From Dicaeum eximium (taxonomy: Eukaryota; Chordata; Aves; Passeriformes; Dicaeidae): DNA of 64,000 nucleotides. Shown here in pieces: positions 46,722 to 58,612 of the stretch (position 1 is its first letter; the number at the start of each line of letters is the position of its first letter). The notes beneath the pieces are model-generated. The model saw only the letters and a program-made list of their open reading frames with translations. It was not told the origin of the DNA and ran no database searches. The DNA lies in the NCBI GenBank assembly GCA_013396995.1, contig VWZP01003801.1, positions 560,144 through 624,143 of the forward strand, in the 5' to 3' direction. A program made the translations under genes and the position numbers.

Positions 46722-49689
46722 GGTTGCTAGATGGGGTGGAAAAAACCCTGTTGTGTTTTTATGACATGCAGCTTTCTCAGTCCCACCAAGAATACTTTAA
46801 CCAAGAGCCAGGCTGGAGCCAAATGCTTTCACAAAACATTTGCAACAGTACCCACCAATGGCTGGTGGCATCTACTCTTACTTTAATGGGCATCACCGTA
46901 GGTTGAAGAGAAGGCCTGAAATACCTACAGGCTATTTGAGGCCAGGCACACACAGACACTCTCTCTCACCCGTAAATACACATGCACACACGTGCACACA
47001 ACAAATGGCTCTATGTGCACAACTTGGATTCTGCAGGATCCAAGAAAAGCTGACTTTGTCACAGCGTTTGGGGAGCAAGGACTCTAGGGGTGCTAAATCA
47101 AGCTCTCACTTATGAGTCTCCTCTGCTTTGGGCAAACCATTATAACATTATCCCTCCAGGATTTACACACCAACTTTATGGGCGTGCTGCTTAAATGTCT
47201 GCAAAGTGCTTTGCAACGTTTTCTAAATTCTGTGGTGATACACACAGAAGACCTGCACAGGCAGATTTAAGATATCAGTTGCTGAGCATTATTGCTGTAT
47301 GACTACAGCCTATTTTTACATTCTCTGTACTTGGTTTCTACAAACAGATGGTAAGAGTTCAGTATTTGAATGGTTTAATGAGTTTTTTAAGCCTTTTTGT
47401 AATTTCATAAACAAGCATAAATAACACTTACATGAAGAAGAATCTCTGCTGAATGTATTTTCTTTTCCTGTTTGGAAAAAAAAGAGAAAAAGAAAAGGGA
47501 AAAAATATTTTAAAGGAAAAAAATGGGTCCATCAAAATAAGTCAGCCATGTTTCAATGCTATAATGCACCGCATTTTCTGAATTTTATCAGTAAAAACTT
47601 CTATTTGAAGAACACCAAGACACTGAATGTAGTACCAATGCCAAAAGAGGAGATCATTTCTCATGTGTTTCATCCTATGTAGAACATCACAACAGATATG
47701 ACTATATCCCTCTAAACAGCAGGACAATTACACTGCAGCAATGAAATAAAATACAAATGTCAAGCGATCTGAATCAAAAAATGAAGAAACAGAAGAACTT
47801 TTAACTCCATTCCCGCTCCCAGGCTCAGTGTATGGGTTGTTCTCCTACCTATGGACATGGGACTTACACCAACACCGTGAAGCAGGGCCCTCCTACTGCA
47901 TTTTGGCACAGCAGGGTTGGTTTTTTTCCATGCCAGTGCTCAAGCACTGACTGCATTCAAGCCCAGATTGGGCAGCCATGGCAGCAAAGGTGTCCTTCAA
48001 GGCTGTCACGCTGGCCCTTTGCCAATCAATTCTGAGTGACAGAGAACCACAACAGGAAATCCACTAACTGCTAAAATGCAGAACTTCCTCCCAACAGGCC
48101 TTAACAGCCACCTCCTGCAGCCATGGGGCTGCCACCCTGCTGCCACCCACCCGAAGCTTGCTGGCATTTGATTCACACTCCCCTTCCACCAGCTGAGCTG
48201 GTGGGTTCAGTGGATGCTCCTGGAACAGGGTTTAGGGCTGGCCCTAAATGGCTTTTTGCTGGTGTAAATCTGGACACGTTGAAAAAAAAGAGACATAAAT
48301 ACAGAAGATGCTGTAGGACACCAGCCATGGTTTCAGAATCATGGACAGGCAGCACAACAGCAGGATTTTAGGGAAAAACAGACAGTGAAGAGTGGCATGT
48401 TCAATTAATTTCTACTGTGTTGCCTTGTATCAATATTAGTAACTATGTAAGCTATTTAAAATCTACATGCCTTGGGATGATACTCAGATCACACAAATCA
48501 ATTAAATCCATGGCACTACAACAGCTGGGGGTTCAATTAAACAGGCATGTATGAAAGAAATTCAACAAATATTAAATCACTGCATTTTCATCCTCATGCT
48601 TTTCTTCTAAGGGCCAAGGACCCAGTCCTGCAAGCAACCCCCCTAGAGTGCCATTAGAATAAATCTTACTTCTGTGTATAGAGCTCTTACTGGAGCAGAC
48701 ACAGGATTACCTTTTAAAAAAATAACCCTGATCCATTCTGGTCACGTAAATTAAGTTAGTGATGAAAAGAAGTCGAAAGCACTGATCTGACTGGGTAATC
48801 TATTCAAAGCTTCACTTCTTAAATGATCTACAATTTATTCATATGACCAATCCAATAAACATTACTTACGAAAGGCTGCAACTACCATGGCTTTCCCATC
48901 CATTCTTAAGTGTTGTAATATGGTTAAATTTAAAATGAACTAATCAGCATAATCTTTTCAGAGTTGTTTGCCAGCATGATTAAAACCCCAGTTAGGGCAC
49001 CACTGCAGACTCCCCTTATTGGTGGAACTGGCAGCACTACCACTGGGGCATTGGTGCAACGTTGCCCCCCTGCCCTGCACTGGGACAAAAATGTGGGGCA
49101 TTGGAAAATGTAGAAGGGGCAAAATGAAAATAATAATTGGTTGCTGCTAAGCCTTGATGTGCATTGATGAAAGTCCCAGGAATATCACTGTCTACAAAGT
49201 GCCCAAGAGTCTCTTTGGAAACACCCAGCCCATAGGACCTGGCTGGAAGCCACTAAGATACACTAAGAGTATTGATTTAAAAAAACCCTCACCGAAATAT
49301 TAGCAATGATTAGCTGTACGACAAGATCCTCACCAAGGCTTTACAAACAGAACTCCACTCAGGCATGGGAGGCTTCCCAAGCACTCTGCAGCAAGAGCAA
49401 GCCAACCCAAAGTGTCTTCCTTGTTTTCCAGGACAATGTGGCACCTCTTTTCTGCCAGCATTTCACACCGACTGAAGTCTCCTGCCACTGCCCCAACATC
49501 TCACCTCTGGCATGAAAGCTCCAGGCAACCCACGCAAAAGCTCCACGTTTGAAATTACCAATGAAGAGCCGTATGCCAAATTTTGTTTCTGGTTACAGGA
49601 AAAGAAAATAAACCAGAAGTCGGTAGCATTTGAAAGATTCCGAATCTCTACCGGACTCCAGACCAAGATTCCTTAAGCAAACAAACCGA

Positions 49690-49995
49690 ATGCCCCAGGA
49701 TTTCGATGCAGCACCCCCCAGCACGCATCCACCTTCTCACGGTGCCACCTGCGAGCTCCTGCCTTTTGCCAGGTACGACAGACCCGACCCGCACGGCACA
49801 CGGGGACAGAAGCAGGTTCATAACCCGCAGCGGGAAGGGCCCCTCCTCTCCTCTCCCGGCCGCGGGGTCGGGGTCCCCGGGCACCCCCGGGCAGGGAAAA
49901 GGTGTCTGTCTGTCTGTCTGTCTGCCTGTCGCCCTCCAGTGGGAGCTGCGTTAGAGCACCGAGGCGGGAGAGGTGGGAAGGGACGGAGGTGAAAG
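49690..49995. promoter_or_regulatory. CpG-rich patch, possible secondary promoter
   Basis: About 300 bp with roughly twenty CpG dinucleotides and runs such as CCGGCCGCGGGGTCGG, set in AT-rich DNA 2 kb downstream of the main CpG island in the gene's direction. It includes a (GTCT)n repeat. A plus-strand CAG/GTACGA donor-like site lies at 49773. Unmethylated islands of this kind often mark promoters, but no exon here is proven. Confidence 0.4.
49896..49924. repeat. (GTCT)n tetranucleotide repeat
   Basis: About five GTCT units on the plus strand, followed by degenerate GCCTGTCG. Confidence 0.8.
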
Positions 49996-51775
49996 GCAAA
50001 TGAAGAGAAAAAAGACAGAAAAAGAACATGCAAAGCAGCTAAGAGACAGTTGAAAGAGAAACAGGAAGATGCTATCTCTGAAAGTACCAAAAATAAAGTT
50101 TCCAATGCCAGTTTAACCAGGGCGACACAGACATCCTCCTTCCACACTCGTGCTTCAGACTCGACTCGGTCCGGGCGAGGGACACGGTGACTGTCACGCC
50201 GCTGGCTGCCTCAGCTGCTCACACATTTTGCTTAAAAAAACCTCCAATAACCTTCAAGGAAACCTTTCCGTAACACTTGTGGCAAAGGTAGGCAATGCCA
50301 GAAAGCAGCTGGCTCGGCTGAACGCAGACCCAGAGGTAAACACCCGGCTGTCAACAACCATCAGAGTTCCCACCACAGCCTCTCCCATCTGAATTCCACA
50401 GCAGCAGGTTTTAACGGGCTGATTTACCCTCAAACCTAAAGCCATAAAATCTAAACCGGTAGCAACTGTCATCCGAGCCCTGAATTACACAGCCGATGAC
50501 ATGTGTCCCCGTCAGGACTGCCTCACTGTTTTGCTAGTCCAAAACTCAAAACATTTTCACATGCAAGCAATAGAAAAAAATGCAGTTACCAAAATAGCAC
50601 TATCAACGTAACCAGCTCCTCTCGGCACATTTTCTTAATGCCTTTCCCAATACGGTTAAAAAACATGGGAACTAATCAAAAACCTCCATCTTTACACCTT
50701 GGCACAAACCGTGCTGGAATAAGCGTGAGGTTGTATCTCTTCGTGTTTATCTGGATCCTCACCCACTACTTTTTCCTCTTTTTTATTTTCATCCGTGCTT
50801 CCCTTGAAACATGGCTCTTGTTAAACAGCAGAAATCAGCTTTTGCAATTTCTAAATACCAAGTTTTGCCACTCTTGGAGCTGCCTAAGGACAACACAGCT
50901 TGCCTTCAGTGTCATAAATAACACGTACTCTGCACATTTCTTCGCCTGGGTGAAATAAATTCTCCCATGTTCTTATATGGAAACCTTGTGAGTCCTCCCA
51001 CATACCTCCTGCTGTAATACCAGGCAGCAATGGGCATTCATTATCTTAAAGCCAGTGGGTGAATTTTGGATCCAAGTTACCCCCAGACAAACCCAGAATT
51101 ATCACCCCTTCACACCATGCTGAGCTTGGTAACCTGCCCTGTGTAGTCCCTGTGTTTTATTTCCATGCCCCATCACTACTTTGATTTCAGCATGTCAAGA
51201 ACTCACTAAATAAAAGGAAAACTAGGGGAATAAATAGGAAAAAGAGGGAAATAACAAACAAGCAGCAGCAGCGGCATTACCCACCAGGTAGGCCCATTAG
51301 CATCAGATGTAGCATTGCCTGTAGCAGTCTCTTCACTCGGGGTTAGCGCACGGCAGACAGAGAAAGCGCAGCGGGGAGGGGTGGGAAGGAGAGAAAAAAT
51401 GGGCAAAAATAGCCGGGCAGAGAAGCGTGCGCCGTCGATGTGCTGGAGGGCCGCCAACGGGGAATGGCTGAGAATGTTATCGCCAAAAAAAGTTAACGCA
51501 AGGTGTGGGGGGGGTGTGGGGTAAATAACCGCTGGGGAGAAAAAACACCGCCGGGGGAATGCGAGAGCTTGGGAAGAGGGGGCTTTAAGGAGAACGATGA
51601 ATTAACAAATAAATGGAAGAGAGGAAGGGAAAGCGCGCCCGGGGGCACCCCGAATCGAGGCGGACAAAGGGAGGACGATGCCGCCGCCACCGGCCCGGCT
51701 CGGTTCGGCTCCGCTGGGCGCGGAGCGGCCGCCCCTTTGTTCGCCGCGGCAGCAAGAGCGATCCGCGCCGCTCCG

Positions 51776-51802
51776 NNNNNNNNNNNNNNNNNNNNNNNNN
51801 NN
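51776..51802. other. Assembly gap (27 N)
   Basis: A run of 27 unknown bases inside the most GC-rich part of the island. The true length and content are unknown. A further single N is at 52060. Confidence 0.99.
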
Positions 51803-51877
51803 GCCACCTCAGTGGCGGCAGCGGCGGCAGCGCAGCCCCAGCGCCTGCCCGCCCTCCCTCCCGGGAGGTTCCGGTAC

Positions 51878-51955
51878 CTGTGTCCGCTGGCCGCGGTGCC
51901 TGCGCGCCGCTGCGCCCCTGCGGCGGGTCCGGCGGAGCGGTGCGGCGCGACTAGC
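51878..51955 (-). other. SLC6A6: Candidate non-coding exon 1 of SLC6A6 (5'UTR)
   Basis: The gene strand ends GGACACAG before GTACCGG, a good CAG/GT donor. The upstream edge is inferred from the TATA-like box and is approximate. The sequence has no ATG, so joining it to 28411 would leave the annotated start as the first AUG. Other donors in the island, for example after ATGCAG at 52594, could serve alternative first exons. Confidence 0.45.
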
Positions 51956-51978
51956 AGCGCCGAGCAGGAGGAAACGGT

Positions 51979-51986
51979 AATTTATA
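51979..51986 (-). promoter_or_regulatory. SLC6A6: TATA-like box TATAAATT
   Basis: The gene strand reads GCGCTTATAAATTACCG inside the CpG island. A start site about 30 bases downstream would fall near 51955, giving a short GC-rich leader that ends at the donor at 51878. Short motifs like this arise by chance; its placement next to a good donor is the support. Confidence 0.45.
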
Positions 51987-52660
51987 AGCGCTTTCTTCCT
52001 GACCTCTCGTGTCTGTTGTCTAATGAGGGAGCTTTGAGCATCACCCATCCTGCTGAGTGNAGCGAGGGCTCCCAGCCGCTGATCTCGTCTCGGTATTTTT
52101 CTTCGTACATTTTTTAATCGTTATTTTTTGTCTTTACACAAAGAGGGCCCTTCTTACAGAAAAAGCATCCCACGGCGCTGTCACCGCCGCTGCCCGTCCC
52201 TGCGCCTGGGCCCTCGCTCTGCTCCTCTGCGGCCGCTTTTCTCCCCGGCCTCCCGGGGGACTGGATTCTGGACCCGGTGCCGCTCTGCCAGGCTTTGGGC
52301 ACAGGTTTGGTCCCGCAGGCGTGTGCTGCTGGAGGAGGCACCACGGAGCGTGGCCCGGCAGGTGCCTGGGAGGCTGGGATGTCCCTGCTCTGCCCTGCCG
52401 CCTCCAAAAGCGATCCCCGGCACCCCGGGAAAGTTCCGGTCGCAGCGGGAGAACAAAGTACGGCCGGGGCGATCGGGGGGAAAATGAGCAGGGCAACGTT
52501 TTGTTTTGCGTCGGGTTTCACAGAACCGAAAGCCGGTGCTCTTCCCCTGCCGGCGAACGGGTAAATGACTCAGACACGTTTTTGCTCTCCTACCTGCATC
52601 CCCCCGGTTCTCTTAATGAAAGGATACAGCGGCAGACCGGGTCGCGAGGCATTCTCATAT

Positions 52661-55600
52661 AACCCCTGCTGAAGACTTAAGTAAGATCCTCTTTACTGCA
52701 AAATACCATTTGCATTGTGGGAGTACAGTTGTAGTGAAAAGGAGATTTTGGGCCATCTGTGTTTCACAGAAGTCCCACGGGGCTAACCTTGCCCTGGGTA
52801 CAGCAGGGATGGACCAAAGGAGAGTGAATAGCCCCCACACTTCTGCTCCCTAGGTTTTCCCGGATACAAGATGCTACCTTTCTACACCACAAACTAGGAC
52901 AGCAGTTACTGGGGACCACCTCCAGAACCCATAACCTATGCAGAGGCTGCTGGGGGATCAAATTCCATCACAGCAGCCTTCAGGGAGGTCTCAGAAAAGG
53001 CTGATTTCCTTAGCTGGTTCTTGCAAAAGCTGCACCATTCCGCACACATTTGGATGGCAATACAGAATGCCAAAAACACTGTGCCACAGTCTCACATCTG
53101 ATTTTCCCTTACTCCGATGCATTCTGTGATTTTCTGTACCCAAGCTGATTTGGAACGTGAGTAGGTTTTTAGCAGAAAACCAGCTAGAGATAGTATATAC
53201 ACAGCTAATTGATATCTCCGCTGAACAGCCTCGTTTAAACTCGTAACGATGCAGTCCGTGCTGCCACCTACGTCTTCTGATTCAGATTTCTTGTGAACTG
53301 CAACTTTAATTCGTAGGCATCCTTTGCAGAGGGCAGCTCACATTTTGTGAGGCTCTGCGAGGAACCACAAACAGGCAGCTCTGGCTGTGCTAGGGAATGA
53401 AGCAAAAGGTTTCTCACTGGCTCAGCCACTTGTTTGGTTGCAGTGAGGACGCCTAGATGCAGAGTAGGAACCAGCAGTCACATCAGTGAAATGTAAGTAA
53501 TGGCTGGAGCCTTGTCTGAGTGAACGATCCTGCCAGCACAGCTGTACCACTGACAGCAGTGGGATATTTTGCTCTAGTTCTCTAGAGGAATCAAAGTTTG
53601 TACTTTGCCTCTTACTCTCTCTTCTTCTGTTGCTCCTCACTCTTAATTAAAAGTCAGCTACACAAAGCACATAGTTGCTGTCTGTGTTTTAAAAAAAAAT
53701 GGGGTAAAAGACCAACAGCCAAAGCTGTTTTGAAGTCAGAGGCATGTAAACAGTACCTGGAACCAAGTATAATAATAATAATAATTAGTCCTTTTGTGCC
53801 ATAAATATGCACATTGCTATCTGCTATTTCATTATGAGACAGCACAATTTCTGAGAATGTGCCTGATGAATATTTGGGGGCACTCTGCCTTCAGCTGCAG
53901 TGCCATACGGCAGCACTAATGCTTCTGGCTTCTCCACGCTCTTATGTAACCGAAATCACAAGTTAGAGCCCAAATTACAAAGCATAAGCATGTGCATAAT
54001 ATTAAGCATACAAATGGTGCCTGAAATTATTATCCTTTTCATGTAGGTCTGTTTTTAATCTGTTAGAATTTTTACTTCTGCAGCTTTATTGACTTCAGTG
54101 TCCACTGATGCAGTTCGTAACGCAGTCAAGCCTGACCCCTTAAAAACCCTGCTGTGAAGACATTAACCCAAACTTAACTAAGGCCAGAATCACTCTGGCT
54201 ACAGGTAGGTGGAGTTCAAATGACTTTTACACCATGGGTGCATCCTGTATCAAGATGCTACAGCAAGCAGAACACCATATCCCTGTGGCTGCTTTGGCAA
54301 CCAGTCAGAGTGGCAAGTTTTTGCACCCCAGCCCAAGGCACGGGTTTGCCATCACCTTCCTTTGAGTTTTCCCTCTTTCTCAGAGACTATTTTTGCCATT
54401 ACCATGCTGATCTTCTTGCTGGAGTTTTAAGGTGTTGGATGCTGATACAGCGAGTGTCTCTTGTATCTGTTTAATCCGATAACATAACTCTTTTTTAATC
54501 TCCATGTCTGGGTCACAGGGTTTAAAAAAGACACTGGGCCAAATCCCCAGCTTGGCTACAATGTGTGGAAATCTACTGAGATGGCACGAAAGTCAGGAGA
54601 GATTCACTGTATTTGCACCCGGTAAAGAGGTCTCAAGGGGCAGGGATGTGAGTACCAGATTTCAGGTGGATGAATATTAACCCAAGGGTATGGCAGAGCT
54701 AATTCAGGTTTCCATAAGGTGAGATGGAGGAAGGGATATTACACCAGGACTTAAAATACGCCCATCAGCAAATTCTTATTAATTTTGAAATGGTAACAGA
54801 GTTAATACTTCTTCATTTTTCAGGAGAAACCTTGTTTTCATTCTTTGGAGGGAACTAGAGGGAGCATGATGTTTCATGACCCAAGATGGGGCATGGACAA
54901 AGAGGAGATTTTGCAGGGATTGGGAAGATTTTACAATTAAACATTAAAATTTAAAAAAAAAAAGCGAAGTTTATCCAGGCATGAAGTCCAGCAGAAATGT
55001 AGGAGAGAAATGGACTGTCTGTAAAGGATTGTGTAAGCAAGAATGACAAAAAGATTGTCAGAATAAGTCCATTGCATTAATGATTTTTTGTACATGAAGT
55101 TCCTATACAAAGTCATATGGGGTCAGTCTTTGGGGTTCCCCTGTATAGCAGAAGATCCTGAGCTTGAAAAAGGGAAGCAGATTTTTGTAAGGGATTTGCA
55201 TATCATGGAGTAACTCTGGATTGCAGATTTTAAGCATTACTAAATTGGGGAATAAATTGTTGCTGTTGCTGTTACATACCAGGATATCTCACTAATCCAC
55301 GCAATCCACTAAATTGCTGTAGTTTTAGTCTGTGTTTATTTTAGATGAAATTATGGCCTGGACAGTTAATTTTTCTTAGTTTATCCGTATAAATCATATA
55401 TAAATAAGGTATCAAACAGAAACCAAAACATGACCTGTGTTTTGACCGTCCTGTTCACATGACCATCATGTGAACCTGCCAGTGACAGAGCTCTGCACCC
55501 GGTTTAAAAGTCAAATACAAAGGCAATGAAAAACCACAGGTCTTCTTGAAAAGTAGCCAGGTGGCATTAAATTCTCCTGCTTTAATGCTCTGGGTGGCCT

Positions 55601-58240
55601 ATTTTGCTTATATTTGAGACTGTCTAGCCATTATGGGATTGCCTGCACTGGTCCTTTCCTTGCTTCAAGCTAATTACAAATTGACTTAAGGCACTTAGCA
55701 AGGCTGAGAGGCTGGAGCTGCTCCTTTCTGAACACTGGTTGGGTTTGGAAATGCCTGCTGCTTTACAGGGGCTGATTCCCAAAGTGAAGGGCAAACACAG
55801 AGGAACCAAACAGCCTGGAACCAAAGTGGTCACACTGGCTTTTGAAAAAAGTAAGTGTCTGAAGTTGACTGACAGTCAGCTACCTGGAAATAAAAACCTC
55901 TCATATATCCAAAGGCTTTCACTGCGATTTTCAAGCTCTCCTGAACAATTTAAAATACTTGAAAGGAATGGACTATAGAATGAAAAAGATAAGTATTATT
56001 AAAGAATGTCTCTGAACTGAAAGCCAGCCAGTTTCATAAAAATGAGCTAAAAAAGCAATAACAGGTAGTCTGTCTCCTGCTGGATGCTGTATGAACCGTA
56101 TATTTTGTATTTTGGAAGTCACTCTAAAACAATGTCTTTTTCTTCACTATTGCTGTTGGGAAGAACAGCAGAAAAACTATGTATAAATGAGATTAAAGTA
56201 ATCTAATTAAAAAAAATAAACAATGTGCTTTCATCTTCAATTCATATCCAGTCATTTAGGATCTAACTTTAAAAAAAAAATTAGAAATTCAGAAAGGATT
56301 TTGAAAGACAACTGTTTCCCTTTAAGATTAATGATAATCATTCTTGTGTGTTCAAGGGAGAATAGATCCAGTGTTATGTAACAGGATAAAGAAACAAAAT
56401 CCTTTTCCCTTAAATTAAAATAACCAGTATGTGTGTGAATTTTAGTCAATCACTGAAAATTCAGGAAACCCATTTGCTTTCACAATTGCATTCCACATGC
56501 TAAAACTGACATCTTCTAACTTTTAAACAGAATCATAATAATTAAAGACAAAAAATATTTCTTTGTTGCATTTGACCACACTTTGCCAATAGAGGAATGT
56601 TCCCTAGGGAAAATTCTGTGGCACTTGCCCTGTGCAACAATCCAAATATGTACTCATCTTTTTATTTTATGTGGTGTTAGCAAATCCAGTTATTGCACTT
56701 CCCAGTTGTTGTGGGTTTTTTTTCTTTTTAATCTGATTACCTAGTACTAGATATATGATAACTTATCTCTTTTAATCTTTTTTTTTTGCCTGAACTATTA
56801 CATAATAGTTCTTATAAAATCTTGCAATGCCTGCCTAAATTTGCCAAAACATGACAAGATGAACAGGTAATGGATTTTTTGATGTTGGCATTGTTCTTTG
56901 TGGCCCAATCATATAAAATTTATTTAAAAAAAACACCCAAGAAAACAATTTACTGCCATGGAACCTCCATTTTCCACTTCTGTATTTTACAGAAGCACTC
57001 CTACCAGAATTTCTGCATCAGAATTTGACACATAAAATTCCTCTATCACATGAGTTCAATTTTCCAAAAGTAGGTAAATGGTAGTATTAATAACCAAGAT
57101 GTAAGCCCTGAAAAGGCTAAGTCACTGAATGTACTTGCTGTGGGAAAAAAAAAAAAAAAAGAAAAAGATCTTGTTGGATCTAATTCTGGAGTCATTGTTT
57201 GACACAATGCAGAGCAGTTGGGATTTGCATGGAAAGGCTTTGCTGAGCTCAGGTGATGCTCACTCGTGCATGGGAGAAGCTCCTGAGCGACTCTGAGCTT
57301 TGTCTGCGGACCAAAATAAACACTGCAAAGGTTGGCCCATCCTTGCACGTGTCCACAATCAACGTTTTCAGTCCTGAAAGCAAAGCTTCACATCTGGGCA
57401 GTTTAAGTGATGTTCCCTGACTGGACCAAGTCCTGTGTTAGCACTGCTCCAGTAGCACAGAGTGTGCCTGGAGATGATGCACACGGTGAATGCGCCTCTT
57501 TCTCTGCTGGTAACACCCCTGCCAGGCTGCAGCCAAATATTCTGCTGCTGCATGGCCTGCAGAGGTTTCCTGGGCCTCATGAGCATGACAGGTCCTGCCA
57601 AGTCAAGATGGTTACATGGATGCAGCAAAGGTGATACGGAATCTGGGAAGCCACAGGAGATGTAAGTCGGGAGACAGGGAAGAAGCTGTGGCAGACCCAC
57701 TCTGAAAGCAATGAAAGGTCAACAGGATCTGACACTGCCCTGCAGAACTTCCATTTCCATTTGGAGCTGATTATTGAGCTGGGCAGGGTTGACCTAACCT
57801 CATCCCGGGTGACAGTAGGCATCACAGTGGAAAATAGTTCCAAAATGTACGGTGGAGGCAGTTGAGCCTTCATGACTTACACAACGACACCAGAAAAGCT
57901 GATGGATTAAACTCACCAAAGAAGAAGAGTGATAACTTGAGTTAATTCATACATGCTCATATTTCTTTCTAATTGCTTATGGGTCCCTCTGCTCCCTTCC
58001 CTCTCAAAGTGGTGGTGAAACAGTTATGAGGAGTGTATAATTTTCAATTACTTCGTTTATTCTGACAAATTACATTGGAAGATACAGGCAAACACGGTGT
58101 GAAAATACTGTAAGAAACAAAACCATTCCCAAATGCATGCTTGTGTGAGTTCAGACAGATAGGATTTCTAGCTAGGTGAATTAATGCACTGCAAGCAGAG
58201 AAAGGGCTTCAAATGCCTGAGTGTCTAGAAGAAAGAAGAA
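52661..58240. other. Upstream non-genic DNA, first part
   Basis: No recognised protein family, RNA gene or long repeat is visible on either strand. Small simple repeats occur: (TAA)n at about 53769-53785, and A runs at about 54950-54963 and 57141-57160. It could hold SLC6A6 enhancers or an upstream exon, but none can be identified by eye. Confidence 0.6.
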
Positions 58241-58322
58241 ATTTAAAATGAACCCTGTGAGCTATCCACCAACTGCTCATCCAGTATCATTATTTTAATT
58301 AACAGAACTGGAAAGCGAGCAT

Positions 58323-58361
58323 ATAATATAAACTTAAAAACATAATATAAACTTAAAAAAC
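58323..58361. repeat. Tandem duplication of a 19-20 bp AT-rich unit
   Basis: The unit ATAATATAAACTTAAAAAC occurs twice head to tail at 58323-58341 and 58342-58361. The second copy has one extra A. Confidence 0.9.
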
Positions 58362-58409
58362 GCTTCGGTTTTCCGGACTGCCAGTCCAAATGTGAAACAA
58401 ATTGCTTGG

Positions 58410-58612
58410 CTCTGGTGGCAGGGGGCAGAGCTGGCGGCGGGAGTGACGCAGCAGCATCTGCCACGCTGCCCACGGCCCTGCCCTGCCCTGCCCCGGGCCA
58501 CAAACGCTTGAAACATTTGCCCACGTGCTCCGAGGAGATGCCTGGGCTTCCACCTCGGCTGGCATCAGTGTCACTGAGGGGATGCCAGCGGCTCCCGGGC
58601 GTGTGTGACCTT
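58410..58612. promoter_or_regulatory. Small CpG-rich patch upstream of SLC6A6
   Basis: About 200 bp with GGCGGCGGGAGTGACGCAGC, a (CCCTG)n-like run and CCCGGGCG words, within AT-rich DNA about 6.5 kb upstream of the main island. It may be a distal regulatory element or a minor promoter. No linked exon is evident. Confidence 0.3.

Larger units (their letters stand above)
28412..51877 (-). other. SLC6A6: Large 5' intron of SLC6A6 (inferred)
   Basis: The AG at the 28411 acceptor is clear. The far boundary depends on the candidate first exon at about 51.9 kb. No recognised protein family appears in these 23.5 kb on either strand. Contents are listed separately: a T-rich acceptor tract, a CR1-like fragment, a CpG-rich patch at 49.69-49.99 kb, exon-like segments and short simple repeats. 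Long first introns are common in this family. Confidence 0.6.
51300..52560. promoter_or_regulatory. SLC6A6: Main CpG island, inferred SLC6A6 promoter region
   Basis: A block of about 1.2 kb with very dense CpG and many GGCGGG/CCGCC boxes (possible Sp-factor sites). It lies 23.5 kb upstream of the SLC6A6 start codon and is the strongest island in the window. A TATA-like box and a clean splice donor sit in its core on the gene strand. It is interrupted by a 27-base N gap. The flanking DNA on both sides falls back to ordinary AT-rich composition. Confidence 0.7.

Noticed and set aside
51503..52117. Long open frames through the CpG island
   Set aside because: GC-rich islands are poor in stop codons, and these frames cross the N gap and have low-complexity Ala/Pro/Arg composition.
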